Positions 33,541 through 42,394 are shown, counted from the stretch's first letter. The stretch: 64,000 bases of DNA from Methanolinea sp. (GCA_018262855.1 JADFDO010000002.1:112801-176800); one strand, 5' to 3'. Program-made: numbers and translations. Notes: generated from the sequence alone by a model not told the origin.

Positions 33541-33966
33541 TTATAATCCCTGCTTTACCACGACGGTCGTGATCGGGCAATGGGTGACCACGAACGTTGA
33601 GACGCTGCCTGCAATCATCCTCTTCACGTGACTTTTGCCGAGGGATCCGACCACGACCATGTCCGCCCCGTTGTCGATTGCGCAGTCCACGATCCGGTCG
33701 CCAGGGTGACCTCTGAGGAGGTGAAGGGTTGCTTCGGAACCCTGTGCTTCAGCCTCTGCTTTCATTGAAGAGAGGAGAGATGCGGCCTCCTCCTCAAGAT
33801 CACGGATCGCAAGCTCGCTCATGCCCTCAACGTCTGTCCACTTCGCTTCGATCACATGGACAATGTGAAGTTCGGCACTGTGGCACCTTGCTTCGTCCAG
33901 CGCGGTTCTCATCACGCTGTGGGTGAGTGGTGAGCCATCAACCGCGACAAGTATCTTTCTGATCAT
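33541..33966 (-). CDS. Universal stress protein, UspA family
   Basis: 141 residues. MIRKILVAVDGSPLTHSVMR is the standard N-terminus, and VVVGSLGKSHVKRMIAGSVS (residues about 109-128) is the ATP-binding GxxG-9x-GS motif, so this is the nucleotide-binding subgroup. It is a single-domain, cytosolic protein that likely acts as a dimer in stress adaptation. Transcribed alone. Confidence 0.88.
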   Translation of the reverse strand: MIRKILVAVDGSPLTHSVMRTALDEARCHSAELHIVHVIEAKWTDVEGMSELAIRDLEEEAASLLSSMKAEAEAQGSEATLHLLRGHPGDRIVDCAIDNGADMVVVGSLGKSHVKRMIAGSVSTFVVTHCPITTVVVKQGL

Positions 33967-34071
33967 GTCCCTGCATCAACCCCCTGACCTGGAGATCTCC
34001 AGGAATCAGCCATTCGGGAAATATCCCCTCATGTGAGGTACCATCGCGGTAGCACATAAGTGCTCCGGCTT

Positions 34072-34080
34072 AAAAAAAAA
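34072..34080 (-). terminator. Poly-T terminator after the RNase III gene
   Basis: A run of nine A on the plus strand equals nine T on the transcribed strand, 18 bases after the stop of the RNase III gene. Confidence 0.45.
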
Positions 34081-34097
34081 GATTCAGCCGTATTCCT

Positions 34098-34829
34098 TCA
34101 CGGATTTCTGTCAAGCGCACGGAGGGCGTCGCGGGCTGCATTCTGGGTGGCAACTGCCTTGGTTGGGCCTGTTCCCGTCCCTGAAATCCTCTTGTCAAGC
34201 ATCACGTGGTAGGTAAAGAGAGGGCAGTGATCAGGACCGGTCTTCTCTGAAAGGATATACTCCGGGAGGATTCCCATGGATCTCTGGACCTTCTCCTGGA
34301 GCTGTTTTTTGTAATTATCATCAGGCGAGAACGTCGCGATCTCATCCCCGATCAATCGCATGAGCATCTGTGTGGTGTCATCAAGACCCCTGTCAAGGAA
34401 AAATGCCCCGATGAACGCTTCGAACGATGATGCGATGATCCTGGTGGTTTTCTTCTGGTTCTGACCGACCACGATCATGTCGGTAAACCCGATATCAAGG
34501 GATGGGACAATTGCGCCGAGGTTCTGATTCTTCACAACTTCCATCCTTGATGTCATGGCCCCCTCGCTCTGCTGGCTGTCCTTGAAGAGATATTCCGCAA
34601 CCACAAGGTTGAGGACCCGGTCCCCGAGAAATTCCAGGCGCTCGAACGTATCAGGATAGGGCAGCGGTTCCTCTCTGTCTATCCTCTCTTTCGTATATGA
34701 TGGGTGGGTGAATGCACCTGCATAGAATGACAGCGCCCCATCTGAAGGAGCGTCAATACCGATCGACGATTGCTGAAGAAATTGTATCAGCCGCGCTCTC
34801 ATGGTATCGCCGGGGAATGTTTCTATCAT
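34098..34829 (-). CDS. rnc: Ribonuclease III
   Basis: 243 residues from the ATG at 34829 (a TTG at 34859 or an ATG at 34802 are alternatives; none has a clear ribosome site). The endonuclease domain has TFERLEFLGDRVLNLVVAEY, matching the RNase III signature ERLEFLGDSVL with Arg in place of Ser, and SSFEAFIGAFFLDRG with the second catalytic Glu. The C-terminal double-stranded RNA-binding domain is present (YHVMLDKRISGTGTGPTKAV). RNase III is uncommon in archaea, which use other nucleases for rRNA processing, so acquisition from bacteria is likely. It would cleave double-stranded RNA such as antisense duplexes or long hairpins. Confidence 0.9.
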   Translation of the reverse strand: MIETFPGDTMRARLIQFLQQSSIGIDAPSDGALSFYAGAFTHPSYTKERIDREEPLPYPDTFERLEFLGDRVLNLVVAEYLFKDSQQSEGAMTSRMEVVKNQNLGAIVPSLDIGFTDMIVVGQNQKKTTRIIASSFEAFIGAFFLDRGLDDTTQMLMRLIGDEIATFSPDDNYKKQLQEKVQRSMGILPEYILSEKTGPDHCPLFTYHVMLDKRISGTGTGPTKAVATQNAARDALRALDRNP

Positions 34830-34872
34830 GGAGGTAATTAGTGGATGGTACCAGGGCAAGACTGTTCCATCA

Positions 34873-35220
34873 TTATTCTATCTTTATCTCCTTCTTCTGA
34901 TAATCCGGCGTTCCCTCTTTTTTCTCTTCACCGGACTTCAGAATTTCCTCGCCTGACTTCAGGATCTCGGTGAGCGCATTCTCGATCTCCGAGGATGCCT
35001 GCTGTATCTGCTTCTCAATATGCGCGTGTCCTTCCGGGGTAGTGACAAGATCCCTTGCCAGAGCAAGGACCTGGTGAAACGAGGTGTTAACGAGCGCTGA
35101 AACCTGGGTGATCCGCTGGTCGATGGGAACACCCTGCGGGCGCTTACCCCCCTCATCTTCCGGTGCTGTATTGTTCTCGATCCATTCCCCGTTCACAAAC
35201 CGTCCATCCTTCGCGTCCAT
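34873..35220 (-). CDS. Conserved small acidic protein of unknown function
   Basis: 115 residues from MDAKDGRFVNGEWIENNTAP at 35220, behind AGGAAGGAA; a frame extending to 35286 is less likely. The centre is helical (ITQVSALVNTSFHQVLALAR), and near the end EILKSGE occurs twice in direct succession, an 8-residue duplication. No domain is recognised. Its stop is 44 bases before the start of the RNase III gene on the same strand, so co-transcription is likely. Confidence 0.6.
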   Translation of the reverse strand: MDAKDGRFVNGEWIENNTAPEDEGGKRPQGVPIDQRITQVSALVNTSFHQVLALARDLVTTPEGHAHIEKQIQQASSEIENALTEILKSGEEILKSGEEKKEGTPDYQKKEIKIE

Positions 35221-35388
35221 GATGTTCCTTCCTGTTCTCTTCCTGTCTGTGAGCCGCCTCTGCACGACCTTTTGCCGGACCTGCAAGGCCGCTTCGTCGC
35301 GTGTGCGCCGGGCGATTATTGATCCAGGCTGGCCCTGCCACTCCTCAGGACAGGCCTGATATTCCTAGTGCGTTCTTCCGCATAAAGA

Positions 35389-35439
35389 ATTCCGGCAGGC
35401 ACCGGGATTTCATAATCCTGCCGGAATAATTTCGGCAGG
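35389..35439. promoter_or_regulatory. Inverted repeat with third half-site
   Basis: ATTCCGGCAGG (35389-35399) and CCTGCCGGAAT (35417-35427) form a perfect 11-bp inverted repeat with 17 bases between; TTCGGCAGG (35431-35439) repeats the first arm nearly exactly and is followed by TATTTTT. It lies between divergent genes, 33 bases before the plus-strand gene at 35472. It could be an operator for both genes or a hairpin with an alternative pairing. Confidence 0.5.
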
Positions 35440-35471
35440 TATTTTTCTTCCCTTCACCCGTTCTCTTCATT

Positions 35472-35669
35472 ATGGGGAGAGAGGAGTATTCGGTCACCTG
35501 CACGTGCGGAATCACGCAGTATTCCATCTCCCTCGAGATGGATCCCGGGAACGATTCAGTCGCGAGGAGGCTTGTTGTCAGGTGCAGCCGATGCGGTCGC
35601 ATGCGGTATATGATGGAGGAGTACCAGGGAGACCTCTGGCAGGTCTATGAACGGATGCCCTTTCCCTGA
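35472..35669 (+). CDS. Small zinc-ribbon-like protein
   Basis: 65 residues, no signal peptide. Two cysteine pairs (TCTCG near residue 10 and CSRCGR near residue 38) could bind one zinc ion in a ribbon fold. The rest alternates short strands (YSVTCTCGITQYSISLEMD). The function is unknown. It lies directly downstream of the inverted repeat at 35389-35439. Confidence 0.6.
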   Translation: MGREEYSVTCTCGITQYSISLEMDPGNDSVARRLVVRCSRCGRMRYMMEEYQGDLWQVYERMPFP

Positions 35670-35733
35670 TCCGACCTCCTCACAGTCGAAATGATCCGGT
35701 GCGCTTAACATCGAAAGGGTTCCAGTAGAACAT

Positions 35734-36228
35734 ATGGCAACCATGAATGAAGAGGGGCGTGCCAGTTTTTTCATCGCATTGTTGCAGAGTCCTCACCTGG
35801 ATGACCGTATCAAGGCAACAGAGGCCCTTGGCGTGCTCAGGGATAAAGGAGCCGTTGAGATCCTCGTCGCCGCTCTCGAAGATCCCTTTGTTGAAGTGCA
35901 GTGGCTGGCTGCACAGTCGCTCGGGAAGATCGGTGATTCCCGGGCCGTCACTTCCCTTGTCCAAAAACTCACGTCTGAAAACAAATGGGTCCGACAGGGT
36001 TCTGCGTGGGCGCTCGGAAAGATCGGGGATCCCTCTGCGGCAGGAGCACTCCTCCCGCTCCTGCATGATGCCAAGGTACCGGTGAGGAAGAATGCTGCAT
36101 GGGCACTGGGGGCTCTCGGGAATCCCCTTGCGATTCCCGCGCTCGAAGAAGCGCTTTCGGACAGCGATGAATCTGTCCGGAACGAAGCGGGAAAAGCTCT
36201 TGCACGTTTGAAAGGAACCGCGTCGTAA
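35734..36228 (+). CDS. HEAT-repeat (PBS lyase-like) protein
   Basis: 164 residues made of five HEAT/PBS-lyase-type repeats of 31 residues: RIKATEALGVLRDKGAVEIL, WLAAQSLGKIGDSRAVTSLV, GSAWALGKIGDPSAAGALLP, NAAWALGALGNPLAIPALEE and a final helix pair. It is soluble and likely a protein-binding scaffold. Such short HEAT proteins are widespread in methanogens with no fixed function. Confidence 0.85.
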   Translation: MATMNEEGRASFFIALLQSPHLDDRIKATEALGVLRDKGAVEILVAALEDPFVEVQWLAAQSLGKIGDSRAVTSLVQKLTSENKWVRQGSAWALGKIGDPSAAGALLPLLHDAKVPVRKNAAWALGALGNPLAIPALEEALSDSDESVRNEAGKALARLKGTAS

Positions 36229-36423
36229 TCCAGGGCATCCCAATCATTTTTGCGGTTCCATCCTATACCAGGGGTTTCATCCTTGGGGTTCCGTGGGAAA
36301 GAGGGAATACCCCGTTAACTGGATGCTTTTCTGATACGCTGCACCTGGTGCCCTATGCATTCTGGAGGAGTATCAAGGCACTCCCTGGAAGGCAATTCTT
36401 CGAAAAAAAGAGAGGGCTTCTCT

Positions 36424-36624
36424 TCAGGATAACGGTTCAAATCCCCTGGCAAACCCGCGTCGATAGAGTTCCTCGTTCTCTTCAAGCCATTTCGCGGCGT
36501 GGAGATACCCGTTGTCCTGTGCTTTCTTGATAATCAGTCCATAATCAGTCGTATAATGGATCTCCCTGTTGATTGCAACCAGCTCACGGTAGACCTCGGG
36601 GGGGACTTTGACTTTCTCAAGCAT
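36424..36624 (-). CDS. Small conserved protein of unknown function
   Basis: 66 residues beginning MLEKVKVPPEVYRELVAINR, mostly helical, then TTDYGLIIKKAQDNGYLHAA. The opening resembles the DNA-binding strand and helix of small ribbon-helix-helix or antitoxin-type proteins, but no toxin gene is adjacent and the match is weak. The clean start and ordinary composition support a real gene. Confidence 0.5.
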   Translation of the reverse strand: MLEKVKVPPEVYRELVAINREIHYTTDYGLIIKKAQDNGYLHAAKWLEENEELYRRGFARGFEPLS

Positions 36625-36736
36625 GGTGGATCGGTGGTAAAATATTGAGAACAGGGATATTTAAAAGATGTTCATTCGGATTCCCAAATTATGATTGATG
36701 ACCGGATCTCACTTCAATTCAGTCAGGGGAAAAAGG

Positions 36737-36750
36737 AACCTATAAATACA
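36737..36750 (+). promoter_or_regulatory. TATA box for the small secreted protein
   Basis: AACCTATAAATACA lies about 45 bases before the ATG at 36787; GGAGGA at 36776-36781 is the ribosome site. Confidence 0.55.
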
Positions 36751-36786
36751 GATGCAGACAAGCCTATTGTAATCGGAGGATTTCAA

Positions 36787-37080
36787 ATGAGAAAGATCTA
36801 CTACCTTGTAACTGCAGTCCTTGTGTTCTCGCTCCTGGTGGCGTGTGCATATGCAGCGGCCCCGAAATCTACAGGGCATTCACCCTGGGATGGTAACAAA
36901 TCCTTTGCGGGTGGGAAGTCATATACCCAGACATTCACACCAATCACAGTCAAGCCATCGATTACCAGCGGCGGAAAAGCAGTGACCACCTACGCAGCAT
37001 TGTTCACTCCATCAACCACCAAGCCTTTCATGGGCAAATACAAGACCTACGCTGACGCATTCAAGATCCCCTGGAAGTGA
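36787..37080 (+). CDS. Small secreted protein
   Basis: 97 residues starting at the ATG behind CGGAGGA (an upstream start at 36691 has no ribosome site and lies before the promoter). A signal peptide MRKIYYLVTAVLVFSLLVAC ends near AYA-A. The mature 75 residues are rich in Thr, Lys, Pro and Ser with the half-repeated segment KPSITSGGKAVTTYAALF / STTKPFMGKYKTYADAF. With its strong promoter and ribosome site it may be abundant at the cell surface. Function unknown. Confidence 0.7.
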   Translation: MRKIYYLVTAVLVFSLLVACAYAAAPKSTGHSPWDGNKSFAGGKSYTQTFTPITVKPSITSGGKAVTTYAALFTPSTTKPFMGKYKTYADAFKIPWK

Positions 37081-37212
37081 ACGGCACCTCGCCGGATCAA
37101 TCCGGATCTCCTTTTTCTCACCAGTCATTCGAGCGTTTTTTATCGTCACTATCGATTCTTTTCACTGCGCGAAAAGAACCATCTGTAATTGAAAAGGCTA
37201 GAAGAAACAGGA

Positions 37213-37287
37213 TGCTGCTATGGGGATTCGAACCCCAGTCTTCGGCGTGAAAGGCCGAAATGATTGGCCGGACTACACTATAGCAGC
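37213..37287 (-). tRNA. tRNA-Glu (anticodon TTC)
   Basis: The minus strand folds into a 75-nt tRNA: acceptor GCTGCTA/TAGCAGC with discriminator A, D-arm containing GTGTAGTCCGGCCAATCAT (typical of archaeal tRNA-Glu), anticodon arm TCGGC-CTTTCAC-GCCGA with anticodon TTC, and T-arm CTGGGGTTCGAATCCCCAT. There is no intron and the CCA end is not encoded. Confidence 0.95.
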
Positions 37288-37350
37288 AGGTGCTCTCTTT
37301 AATAGGTTCTTTACGGTAAAAAGGGTTGTGGAGCAGGATGAAGGATTCTT

Positions 37351-38217
37351 TTAGAAGGCGGGTGTTCCTTCTTTCTCGGTGACGGTCTTGAAGGCTGCCA
37401 TCAGCTGCCGGGTAATTGGCCCGGGCTTCCCGGACGCGATGCTCCTCCCGTCAACGAAGACGATGGGAGCAACTTCGGCCGCAGTCCCGGTGACAAAGAC
37501 CTCGTCAGCAGTATAGAGATCGAAGTACCCGAGATTCGTCTCCACGACAGGAATCCCCAGCTGCTGGGCAAGTTCAAGCACCACCATCCTTGTGATGCCC
37601 CGGAGGTTGTTGAGGGTAGGGGGTGTGATGATCCGGCCGTCCTTTACAATGTAGATGTTGTCGCCGGATCCCTCGGAGATGTTTCCCTGCATGTCGAACA
37701 TGATCGCCTCATCCCCGCCCTTGCAGTTCGCCTCGATCTTCGCAAGGATGTTGTTCAGGTAATTGAGGGACTTGACGTTCGGGGGGAGGGAGCAGGCAGG
37801 GTTTCTCCTGACTGAGACCGTGACTGCCTTCAATCCCTTCTCGTACAGGTCCCCGTACATCGCCCCCCATTCGGTAGCGATAATGATCACGGTGGCTTTC
37901 GGGCATTTTGTGGGACAGAGGCCGAGATCTCCGACTCCCCGCGTCACCAGCGGCCGGATGTAGGCGTTTTTCAGGTTGTTCTTTTTGAGCGTCTCGATGA
38001 TTGCCTTTGTCATCTCCTCCTTTGATAGGGGGACGCAGAGGTCGATGGTCTTTGCCGAGTCGTACAGGCGGTCAAGATGTTCCTGCAGGCGGAAGACCCG
38101 GCCATAGTATGCCCTTATCCCCTCAAACACCCCGTCACCGTAGAGGAGACCGTGATCGAAGACCGAGATCTTGGCCTCCTCTTTGGGATAGAATTTCCCG
38201 TCAATATAGATTAACAT
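37351..38217 (-). CDS. ilvE: Branched-chain amino acid aminotransferase
   Basis: 288 residues, class IV PLP-dependent aminotransferase. [20 protein letters not shown] at the N-terminus, [17 protein letters not shown] with the PLP lysine (K in VKSLNYL), then [19 protein letters not shown] and [10 protein letters not shown] are the IlvE signatures. It makes or degrades Val, Leu and Ile. The gene lies downstream of the F430 operon on the same strand, 120 bases after cfbB, with its own start. Confidence 0.92.
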   Translation of the reverse strand: MLIYIDGKFYPKEEAKISVFDHGLLYGDGVFEGIRAYYGRVFRLQEHLDRLYDSAKTIDLCVPLSKEEMTKAIIETLKKNNLKNAYIRPLVTRGVGDLGLCPTKCPKATVIIIATEWGAMYGDLYEKGLKAVTVSVRRNPACSLPPNVKSLNYLNNILAKIEANCKGGDEAIMFDMQGNISEGSGDNIYIVKDGRIITPPTLNNLRGITRMVVLELAQQLGIPVVETNLGYFDLYTADEVFVTGTAAEVAPIVFVDGRSIASGKPGPITRQLMAAFKTVTEKEGTPAF

Positions 38218-38336
38218 GAAATGAGTGTTATCTCTCCTGGTATTTTTTACCTGCCGGTTTGCAGGGAGGATTTCTCCTCAATTCTAACCTTGAACCGCGG
38301 GAGCATTCCATCCTTCATGAAGGCAGGAGATCTCTT

Positions 38337-39713
38337 TCAGGCAGCGCCCCGGCAGTTGGCGAGGAAATGCAAAAGCATCCCGATCGAGCTGACAGGATGG
38401 ATATGCGTGTAGGTTCCAAGTGTCAGGTTCACGAGTGCCCCGTCTGTTCCCCTGGATATCCCTTCCCCCCGCGAGAGTGTATAGACCAACGGAATATCAG
38501 GGTTGAGCGACACATCCGAGTAGTGAAATTCGTGTCCCCTGAAAGAGCACTCTCCCATCGGTGATCCCGGCATGCTCCTCCCCTCGACATACGCAACCAC
38601 TCTCTTCGCAGGCATTTTGGCCTTTCCTGAAAAGACACCGCACATCGAATGCCTTGTTTCCCCATGCTGCCCCTGCCACCCATTTTTCAAAATTATCTCT
38701 TCAGTGAGGTACATCAGACCCCCGCACTCGGCGTAGATCGGGATCCCCTGCGCTGATACTTCACGGATCTTTTCGCGCATCGCGATATTCTTCTCAAGTT
38801 CAGGAAGGAACAGTTCGGGGTATCCTCCTCCGATGATGTATCCGTCGGCATCGGGGAGGCGATCCCGGAGAGGGCTGAAGAGGACGGTCTCCGCACCGGA
38901 TGCGTGCAGGATATCGAAGAGATCTGCGTAGTAAAAGTTGAATGCCTCGTCGTAGGCGATGCCTATCCGCAGATCGCTGGAAGGCTTTCCCGAGAAGAGG
39001 GGGGAGGGTTCGGGTGCTGGACGAGGAGTGCATGAAACCGAGAGAAGCTGTTCGAGGTTGACATGCTCGCCGATCATCTTCGTCACCCCCAGGACCCTCT
39101 CCTGGAATTCCCGGTGCTCCTGCCCCTCCCGGTAGGGCATCAGGCCGAGGTGGCGCATCGCAAGTTCCATCTCGGGCATCCGGGGAATTGCGCCGATCAC
39201 AGGGACCCCGCAGTAGTGCTCGATCGCGGTGCCGGCCTTCCTGATATGCTTCTCCCCGGAGACATTGTTCAGGATGACTCCTGCGATCCGGATATTCTGG
39301 TCGAATGCCTGGAATCCTTTGACGAGGGCTGCAGCACTCCGGGTGATGCTCCTTGCATTGACGACCAGCACCACCGGGATATCCAGGCATGCCGCCACCG
39401 AGGCACTGCTTCCGGTCCCGTCAAGCGCCTCCGCACCCTCGTAAAGGCCACGCACTCCCTCCACGAGCGCAAGATCGGCACCGGCACAGCCATGATCGAA
39501 GATCTGCCGTATCTCGTCACCCGTCATGACATAGCTGTCAAGGTTCCGGCAGGGGCGCCCTGTCACGCCGGTGAGATAGGAGGGATCGATGTAGTCCATC
39601 CCGACCTTGAATGTCTGGACTGTCATCCTCCGGGAGAGGAGTGCCGCGATCGCGAGGGTGATGCTCGTCTTTCCGCTTCCCGAGCGGTCCCCTGCGAGCA
39701 TCAGCGCATTCAT
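38337..39713 (-). CDS. cfbB: Ni-sirohydrochlorin a,c-diamide synthase
   Basis: 458 residues of the CbiA/CobB amidotransferase family. MLAGDRSGSGKTSITLAIAA is the ATP-binding loop, VEGVRGLYEG the second motif, and the C-terminal glutaminase domain has YAECGGLMYL with the catalytic Cys and a late HEFHYSDV. In the F430 context it amidates the a- and c-acetate side chains of Ni-sirohydrochlorin. It overlaps cfbD by four bases (ATGA) and is the last gene of the operon. The alternative, cobyrinate diamide synthase, is less likely given the neighbours. Confidence 0.9.
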   Translation of the reverse strand: MNALMLAGDRSGSGKTSITLAIAALLSRRMTVQTFKVGMDYIDPSYLTGVTGRPCRNLDSYVMTGDEIRQIFDHGCAGADLALVEGVRGLYEGAEALDGTGSSASVAACLDIPVVLVVNARSITRSAAALVKGFQAFDQNIRIAGVILNNVSGEKHIRKAGTAIEHYCGVPVIGAIPRMPEMELAMRHLGLMPYREGQEHREFQERVLGVTKMIGEHVNLEQLLSVSCTPRPAPEPSPLFSGKPSSDLRIGIAYDEAFNFYYADLFDILHASGAETVLFSPLRDRLPDADGYIIGGGYPELFLPELEKNIAMREKIREVSAQGIPIYAECGGLMYLTEEIILKNGWQGQHGETRHSMCGVFSGKAKMPAKRVVAYVEGRSMPGSPMGECSFRGHEFHYSDVSLNPDIPLVYTLSRGEGISRGTDGALVNLTLGTYTHIHPVSSIGMLLHFLANCRGAA

Positions 39714-40789
39714 GCCATGCTCCTGATCACCGCACCGAGCTCGCTCTCCACGATCTTCGTCACACCGAGCGTCCGGGGATGGAGGTCCACTTCAACGACG
39801 ACAAAGTCATGTCCCTGCTCTTTAAGCGGCTCCACCTGCCGGGGGCCGTTGGTCACCGAGATGCATTCCAATCCCTCAAGGAAATAGGGCGGGATCGCAT
39901 GCGGGACGCCGACAATGAACGCAAAGTCCGGGGAGCGTTCCTGTACAGCCGCTCCGAGCCGGTCCCCGTTTGCACCGTATTCATCGAGGGCCCCGCACAG
40001 GACAGGTGCAAGACCCCTCTCCCGGAGTTCGTCCCGGATACGGCGGGCATCCTCCCTCACCTTAAGGAGGCCCCTCTCCTCAAGGTTTGCGAAATAGGTG
40101 ATATCTGCATCAGGACAGGCCTCGTGCAGGGCCAGGAGTTCGTCGGCAAACATGTATGCCGTCTCTTTCTTGGCATTCATGATAGCAATCCCCCTCTTCC
40201 CGCCCCGCGCAAGGGAGAGAAGCCTTTCTGCCGCGAGGTGCTTTAAGTCTCCCCGCGACGGCCTGATATACGGCCGGGATGCCGCTCCCCGGAGTCTCTC
40301 GACCTCATTCGCATCGTAGAGAAGTTTCTTCTGCCGTTCCAGTTCTTCATCGCTGATCCATCCCGCCGCCGCTGCCGGCTCGAGTGTGGCGATGACGCCA
40401 TCGATGTTCTCCGGAAACCCTGCATGAATCTCGACCGATATCGCAGGCGCAGCAATCCCCGAGTTCGTGATGGCTGACTGGAGGTCTTCCCCGATGATCA
40501 TGGAGACGCAGGTCCCGATGACTGCGATCCTCTCCGGTGAGAAGGTCTCTTCGGCGTACCTGAGCACCGCCTCGAGGGGCTGCTGTCCCCCGAAGATGAA
40601 CTCGTGGTCAGCCAGCGAAGTGGTGAGCACCCGGATGCCATCCTCCTCGAGCAGCCTTGCATGCTTGAAGGAGCAGCCCGAGGGGCCGTGCAGGATCGCG
40701 ACATCCACGCCAAGGTCTCTTGCGGTGTAGAGGGCAGCAACGATCGAACTCGGCCGGGGCTGCATGTACTTTATGGGTTTTACCTCCAT
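39710..40789 (-). CDS. cfbD: Ni-sirohydrochlorin a,c-diamide reductive cyclase subunit CfbD
   Basis: 359 residues from MEVKPIKYMQPRPSSIVAAL at 40789; this start overlaps the end of cfbE by ten bases, and a longer frame to 40825 is not supported. The protein is a nitrogenase component 1 homologue: LHGPSGCSFKHARLL and VIGTCVSMIIGEDLQ carry the cluster cysteines. With the NifH-like CfbC it reduces Ni-sirohydrochlorin a,c-diamide and closes the gamma-lactam ring on the way to F430. CfbC is not encoded beside it, so the reductase partner must be elsewhere in the genome. Confidence 0.92.
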   Translation of the reverse strand: MEVKPIKYMQPRPSSIVAALYTARDLGVDVAILHGPSGCSFKHARLLEEDGIRVLTTSLADHEFIFGGQQPLEAVLRYAEETFSPERIAVIGTCVSMIIGEDLQSAITNSGIAAPAISVEIHAGFPENIDGVIATLEPAAAAGWISDEELERQKKLLYDANEVERLRGAASRPYIRPSRGDLKHLAAERLLSLARGGKRGIAIMNAKKETAYMFADELLALHEACPDADITYFANLEERGLLKVREDARRIRDELRERGLAPVLCGALDEYGANGDRLGAAVQERSPDFAFIVGVPHAIPPYFLEGLECISVTNGPRQVEPLKEQGHDFVVVEVDLHPRTLGVTKIVESELGAVIRSMA

Positions 40790-41988
40790 GTCTTCACCGC
40801 CAGCACGACCATCCCTCTCCTGCATTCTGCCAGGGCGAGATCTCTTCCCTCTGCCAGGGTATCACAGCAGGAAGCCCTGATACCCTGCCCGATCATGAGA
40901 GCGGCATCATGGCGGTAGTCACTCCCGACAAGGATCACCCGTTCCGGGGCTTCCTGCCGGATGAGGGTGGCGATCTCATCTCCGGGAAATCCCTCGCAGA
41001 TCGCGCCGTCCTCCTTTCCAATGACGAGGGTGAGTGGATCCCCGGACCCTGCTTCCTGCCGGGCAAGGCGGATCGCCTGCCTCGCGGTTGCAGCGCAGGT
41101 TCCCGAGTTGGAATCGTCCACGAGCACGGTCTTCCCGACTTTTGAGAGGTTCAACCTCCCCTCGAGAAGGCCGAACATGGCAAGCGGGGCTGGATCGATC
41201 CCAAGGACGCATGCCGCCGCAGCCGCCAAAGTGAGGGGAACCCGGTATGCCTCATTCGAGAACAGGTGGGAACTGAACTCTCCTTGCATCCCCTTCCACC
41301 CGAACCGGCAGGTGTCCCCCTTTACCTCCACGATCTCGTCTGCGGAAATCATGGTCCCTTCGCCTTTCGTTCCGGGTGGCAGGATCACGCACGGGAGGGA
41401 GCGGGCTGATCGCATCTTCTCTTCAACGGCATCCTTTTTCTTTGCCGCAAAGGAGTACGTCTCCATCGAGGTCAGGATTCCGAGCTGACCGGCGCCGGCA
41501 AATCCGAGCGAGATCTCTGCAACCATCCAGCCCTGGATGGAATATGCATGTGATGCGGCATCAATCAGAGAGGCAGGAGTGATCCCAAATTTCCCGTGGC
41601 TCGCTTTTGAGGGGTACCTGTGGGTGCCCTTCGACGTATGAAGGATACCTGGGCCCCCCAGCAGGTGTGCCAGCGCATGGGCGGTCGTCGTCTTTCCCCT
41701 GGCCCCGGTGATCTCAATGAAGGGGTGGGGTACACCCGGTCCCAGGATCCATTTCACAGCCTGGTGATGGGAGATTACCGGGGATATGGCCCGTTCCAGG
41801 AGGGGATACGCAGGATCCAGGTGTACGGGTGCAACGATGAGATCATAAGAGTTGCGCAGTGCCTCTTCAGGACTGATGCCCGCCTGCCCGCGGTATACGT
41901 CCACCATATCAACCGAGTGACCGCGAGCCTGCAACGCTTCAGCGATCACTCTTCCGCCATGGATGGTATCCAGGACCAGGATGTGCAT
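40780..41988 (-). CDS. cfbE: Coenzyme F430 synthase (Mur ligase-like)
   Basis: 402 residues of the Mur ligase fold. ITGARGKTTTAHALAHLLG near residue 93 is the P-loop, EGRLNLSKVGKTVLVDDSNSG near 270 contains the expected ligase motif, and the C-terminal Rossmann-like domain follows. CfbE performs the last step of F430 synthesis, the ATP-dependent closure of the carbocyclic F ring of 15,17(3)-seco-F430-17(3)-acid. It starts four bases after cfbA ends and overlaps cfbD. Confidence 0.9.
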   Translation of the reverse strand: MHILVLDTIHGGRVIAEALQARGHSVDMVDVYRGQAGISPEEALRNSYDLIVAPVHLDPAYPLLERAISPVISHHQAVKWILGPGVPHPFIEITGARGKTTTAHALAHLLGGPGILHTSKGTHRYPSKASHGKFGITPASLIDAASHAYSIQGWMVAEISLGFAGAGQLGILTSMETYSFAAKKKDAVEEKMRSARSLPCVILPPGTKGEGTMISADEIVEVKGDTCRFGWKGMQGEFSSHLFSNEAYRVPLTLAAAAACVLGIDPAPLAMFGLLEGRLNLSKVGKTVLVDDSNSGTCAATARQAIRLARQEAGSGDPLTLVIGKEDGAICEGFPGDEIATLIRQEAPERVILVGSDYRHDAALMIGQGIRASCCDTLAEGRDLALAECRRGMVVLAVKTWR

Positions 41989-41992
41989 AGTG

Positions 41993-42394
41993 TTAATGAT
42001 CTGAAAGTGCCTTTTTCGCGTTCCTGACCATCAGTTCTGCAAGGAGAGGATCGCTCCCGATGGGATCGGCATAGAGAAGCGGGATCGTCTTTCCGTTCAG
42101 AGCGAAGGTCCCCTTCGTCTTCCCCTCCGTAAGACCGATTGCCTCGGGAATATCCTTGACGATGTGGACTCCCTTTGCGAGGAAGAGAGGGACGACGACA
42201 AGGGCGTCGATTGACTCTCCATGGAACGATGACAAGGCCTCCCCGATGCTCGGGGAATTCATATTCATGAACCCGCATCTGACCACGAACTCAGGATACT
42301 TTTTTGCAATGATGCTGGCGGTGCTCTCCACCAGGTCTTTGTTGAAAGGAAGTGTGCTTCCATGTCCAACCAGTAAAATGCCAGTCTTACTCAT
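41993..42394 (-). CDS. cfbA: Sirohydrochlorin nickelochelatase
   Basis: 133 residues from MSKTGILLVGHGSTLPFNKD at 42394, the small single-domain CbiX(S) form. The two metal-binding histidines are seen in VGHGS and LFLAKGVHIVKDI. It inserts nickel (or cobalt) into sirohydrochlorin, the first step towards F430. A TATA-like CATTTTATTGC on the minus strand (about 42416-42426) is 28 bases before the ATG, so translation is probably leaderless. It is the first gene of the cfbA-E-D-B operon. A TTG at 42415 is a less likely start. Confidence 0.92.
   Translation of the reverse strand: MSKTGILLVGHGSTLPFNKDLVESTASIIAKKYPEFVVRCGFMNMNSPSIGEALSSFHGESIDALVVVPLFLAKGVHIVKDIPEAIGLTEGKTKGTFALNGKTIPLLYADPIGSDPLLAELMVRNAKKALSDH

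Noticed and set aside
39063..39887. 274-codon frame on the plus strand
   Set aside because: Antisense to cfbB and the end of cfbD, both clearly identified.
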